Shown piece by piece: positions 4,011 to 5,418 of a stretch of DNA of 5,418 nt (its first letter is position 1; the number at the start of each line of letters is the position of its first letter). Made by a program: the position numbers and the translations under genes. The notes below the pieces were generated by a model. It had not been told where the DNA came from. It made no database searches and saw nothing but the letters and a program-made list of their open reading frames with translations. This DNA comes from Verrucomicrobiota bacterium (lineage in GTDB: Bacteria; Verrucomicrobiota; Verrucomicrobiia; Verrucomicrobiales; DEV007), in assembly GCA_013152075.1 (NCBI GenBank), contig JAADHD010000064.1:1107-6524 (forward strand), in the 5' to 3' direction.

Positions 4011-5418
4011 ATGAGCGATTCTATAGACTCAAAACGTCCAATTTATCTCAATGGGGAATGGAATGACCAAGGTCCGGCCCTGGAAGTAACGAACCCCTCG
4101 ACCGGCAAAGTTTTTGCCAGCGTGAGCACAATTGATCGAGCGGGAACCAAACAAGCCATCGCCGATGCGGAAGCTGCTTGGGAAGGCTGGCGCAATCTCA
4201 CTGGTAAAGAACGCGGTGCCTACCTGCATGCTATCGCTGACGGAATTGAGAAGCGCGCTGATGAAATCGGTCGCACCATTTCGATGGAAAACGGCAAACC
4301 GCTAGCTCAGGGACTCGGTGAAGTTGGCATGACAGTGGATCACTTCCGTTGGTTCGCTGAAGAAGCCAAACGCTCTTACGGACGAGTCATCCCCCATCAA
4401 ATGGAAGGCAAACGTCATCTCGCTATTCGCCAGTCAGTTGGCGTGGTCGGAGCGATTGCGCCGTGGAATTTCCCACTGGTTCTGGCGGTAAGAAAAGTCG
4501 CCCCCGCACTCGCTGCCGGTTGCCCGGTATTACTCAAACCCGCCAGCGCCACTCCGCTGAGCTCGGTGCTGTTAGCAGAAGCCGTTCACGAAACCGGACT
4601 GCCGCGCGGAGTGTTCCAACTCCTGGTCGGCAACGCGCGCGAAATCGGAGCGGAAATGATGGAGAACCCGGCTTGCCGCAAAATCACTTTCACTGGCTCG
4701 ACCGAAGTTGGTCGCGAACTCATTCGCCAGAGTGCAGATCAAGTCAAAAAGCTATCGATGGAACTGGGTGGACATGCGCCTCTGATCATCTTCGACGACG
4801 CCCATCTTGAAAACGCTGTTGAAGGTGCATTGATCACCAAATTTCGTAATGGCGGGCAGTCATGCATCGCCTCGAACCGCATCTATGTGCAACGCGGAAT
4901 TTATGATGCTTTCCTCGAAAGCTTCGTAGAAAAATCCAGCGCAATGAAAATCGGTGACGGCCTGGAAGACGGCGTCGACATCGGCCCTCTGATCGATGGC
5001 GCTGCCGTTGATACCGCCCTCACCCATATCGAAGCCGCCACTCAATCCGGTGCTCGCCTGCTCTGCGGTGGCAAACGCCCGGATGGACTCGGCCCGAGTT
5101 TCCTCGAAGCCACCGTTCTCGCAGATGTTCCCGAAGACACCTTGTGCATGAAAGAAGAAACCTTCGCACCCGTCGCACCCGTCTCCGTCTTTGACGAAGA
5201 AGACGACGTCATCCGACGCGCTAACGATACCGAATACGGACTCGCCGCTTACGTCTTCACTGAAAACCTCAACCGCGCATGGCGGGTCGCCGAAGCCCTC
5301 GAAGCCGGCACCGTCGGGGTTAATGACGCCGTGCCCTCAACCAGCCAATGTCCTTTTGGCGGCATGAAACAAAGCGGCCTCGGTCGCGAACTCGGCAGCG
5401 AAGGCCTCGACGGCTTCC
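4011..5418 (+). CDS. gabD: Succinate-semialdehyde-dehydrogenase-like ALDH (3' end cut)
   Basis: The frame is open from the ATG to the window edge (469 codons plus one base). E. coli GabD has 482 residues, so only about 10-15 are missing. The aldehyde dehydrogenase core is intact: PWNFP (151-155, N153), KPAS (176-179), GSTEVG (229-234), MELGG (250-254, general base E251) and catalytic C285 in FRNGGQSC. The residues that bind the succinate carboxylate in human SSADH (R213, R334, S498) match R161, R279 and S443 here, and PFGGMKQSGLGRE near the end is typical of GabD. S179, where NAD-specific enzymes have Glu, suggests that NADP+ can be used. The redox-switch second cysteine of human SSADH (C-x-C) is absent: the catalytic cysteine is followed by Ile-Ala. 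It should oxidise succinate semialdehyde or a similar carboxylated semialdehyde such as 2-oxoglutarate semialdehyde. It is third gene of the plus-strand series; its substrate in this pathway is inferred. Confidence 0.9.
   Translation, partial: MSDSIDSKRPIYLNGEWNDQGPALEVTNPSTGKVFASVSTIDRAGTKQAIADAEAAWEGWRNLTGKERGAYLHAIADGIEKRADEIGRTISMENGKPLAQGLGEVGMTVDHFRWFAEEAKRSYGRVIPHQMEGKRHLAIRQSVGVVGAIAPWNFPLVLAVRKVAPALAAGCPVLLKPASATPLSSVLLAEAVHETGLPRGVFQLLVGNAREIGAEMMENPACRKITFTGSTEVGRELIRQSADQVKKLSMELGGHAPLIIFDDAHLENAVEGALITKFRNGGQSCIASNRIYVQRGIYDAFLESFVEKSSAMKIGDGLEDGVDIGPLIDGAAVDTALTHIEAATQSGARLLCGGKRPDGLGPSFLEATVLADVPEDTLCMKEETFAPVAPVSVFDEEDDVIRRANDTEYGLAAYVFTENLNRAWRVAEALEAGTVGVNDAVPSTSQCPFGGMKQSGLGRELGSEGLDGF

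Noticed and set aside
4463..4810. Arg/Ser-rich 115-codon open frame on the plus strand
   Set aside because: It lies wholly inside the aldehyde dehydrogenase gene in another frame; its odd composition is that of a shadow frame and it has no recognisable domain.

Overview
The window is a compact bacterial carbohydrate/amino-sugar catabolism locus of five genes in two divergent groups around a 332-bp control region. A minus-strand pair (38-1613) encodes a NagB-family sugar deaminase/isomerase followed, 13 bp later, by a PIG-L/LmbE-type zinc deacetylase. A plus-strand series (1946 to the right edge) encodes a ROK-family repressor, a KduI/IolB-family bicupin isomerase and a succinate-semialdehyde-dehydrogenase-like aldehyde dehydrogenase that runs off the window about 10-15 codons before its expected end. 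No RNA genes, insertion sequences, CRISPR arrays or clear intrinsic terminators were seen.

Organism: GC content looks close to 50%, no start has a convincing Shine-Dalgarno at normal spacing, and non-coding DNA carries short heptameric repeats (CCTAATT and CCTATAG/CCTAAAT types). My best guess is a Verrucomicrobiota/Lentisphaerota-type (PVC) bacterium, but this rests on recollection of similar repeats and protein styles and is not proven by the window.

Layout: 1-37 is a heptamer repeat downstream of the deacetylase gene. 38-751 (-) is the PIG-L deacetylase and 765-1613 (-) the NagB-like protein. 1614-1945 is the divergent control region, with a candidate promoter at each end, a two-block inverted repeat placing the same 11-mer beside both promoters, and a palindrome inside the ROK promoter. 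1946-3169 (+) is the ROK regulator, 3188-3967 (+) the bicupin, and 4011-5418 (+) the dehydrogenase.

How they may work together (inference): the ROK protein probably represses both arms until a sugar ligand appears. The PIG-L enzyme would remove an N-acetyl group from an amino sugar or amino-sugar conjugate and the NagB-like enzyme would deaminate the product. The bicupin would isomerise a uronate-like or deoxy-uronate sugar acid, and the dehydrogenase would oxidise a carboxylated semialdehyde. Hexosamine plus uronate suggests breakdown of a hexosamine-uronate polymer, but no lyase, hydrolase or transporter is in view.

The most interesting points are that the NagB-like protein keeps the catalytic residues but appears to have lost the whole phosphate-binding site of GlcN6P deaminase, that the ROK protein lacks the family zinc motif, and that the control region is built as a mirror-image repeat.
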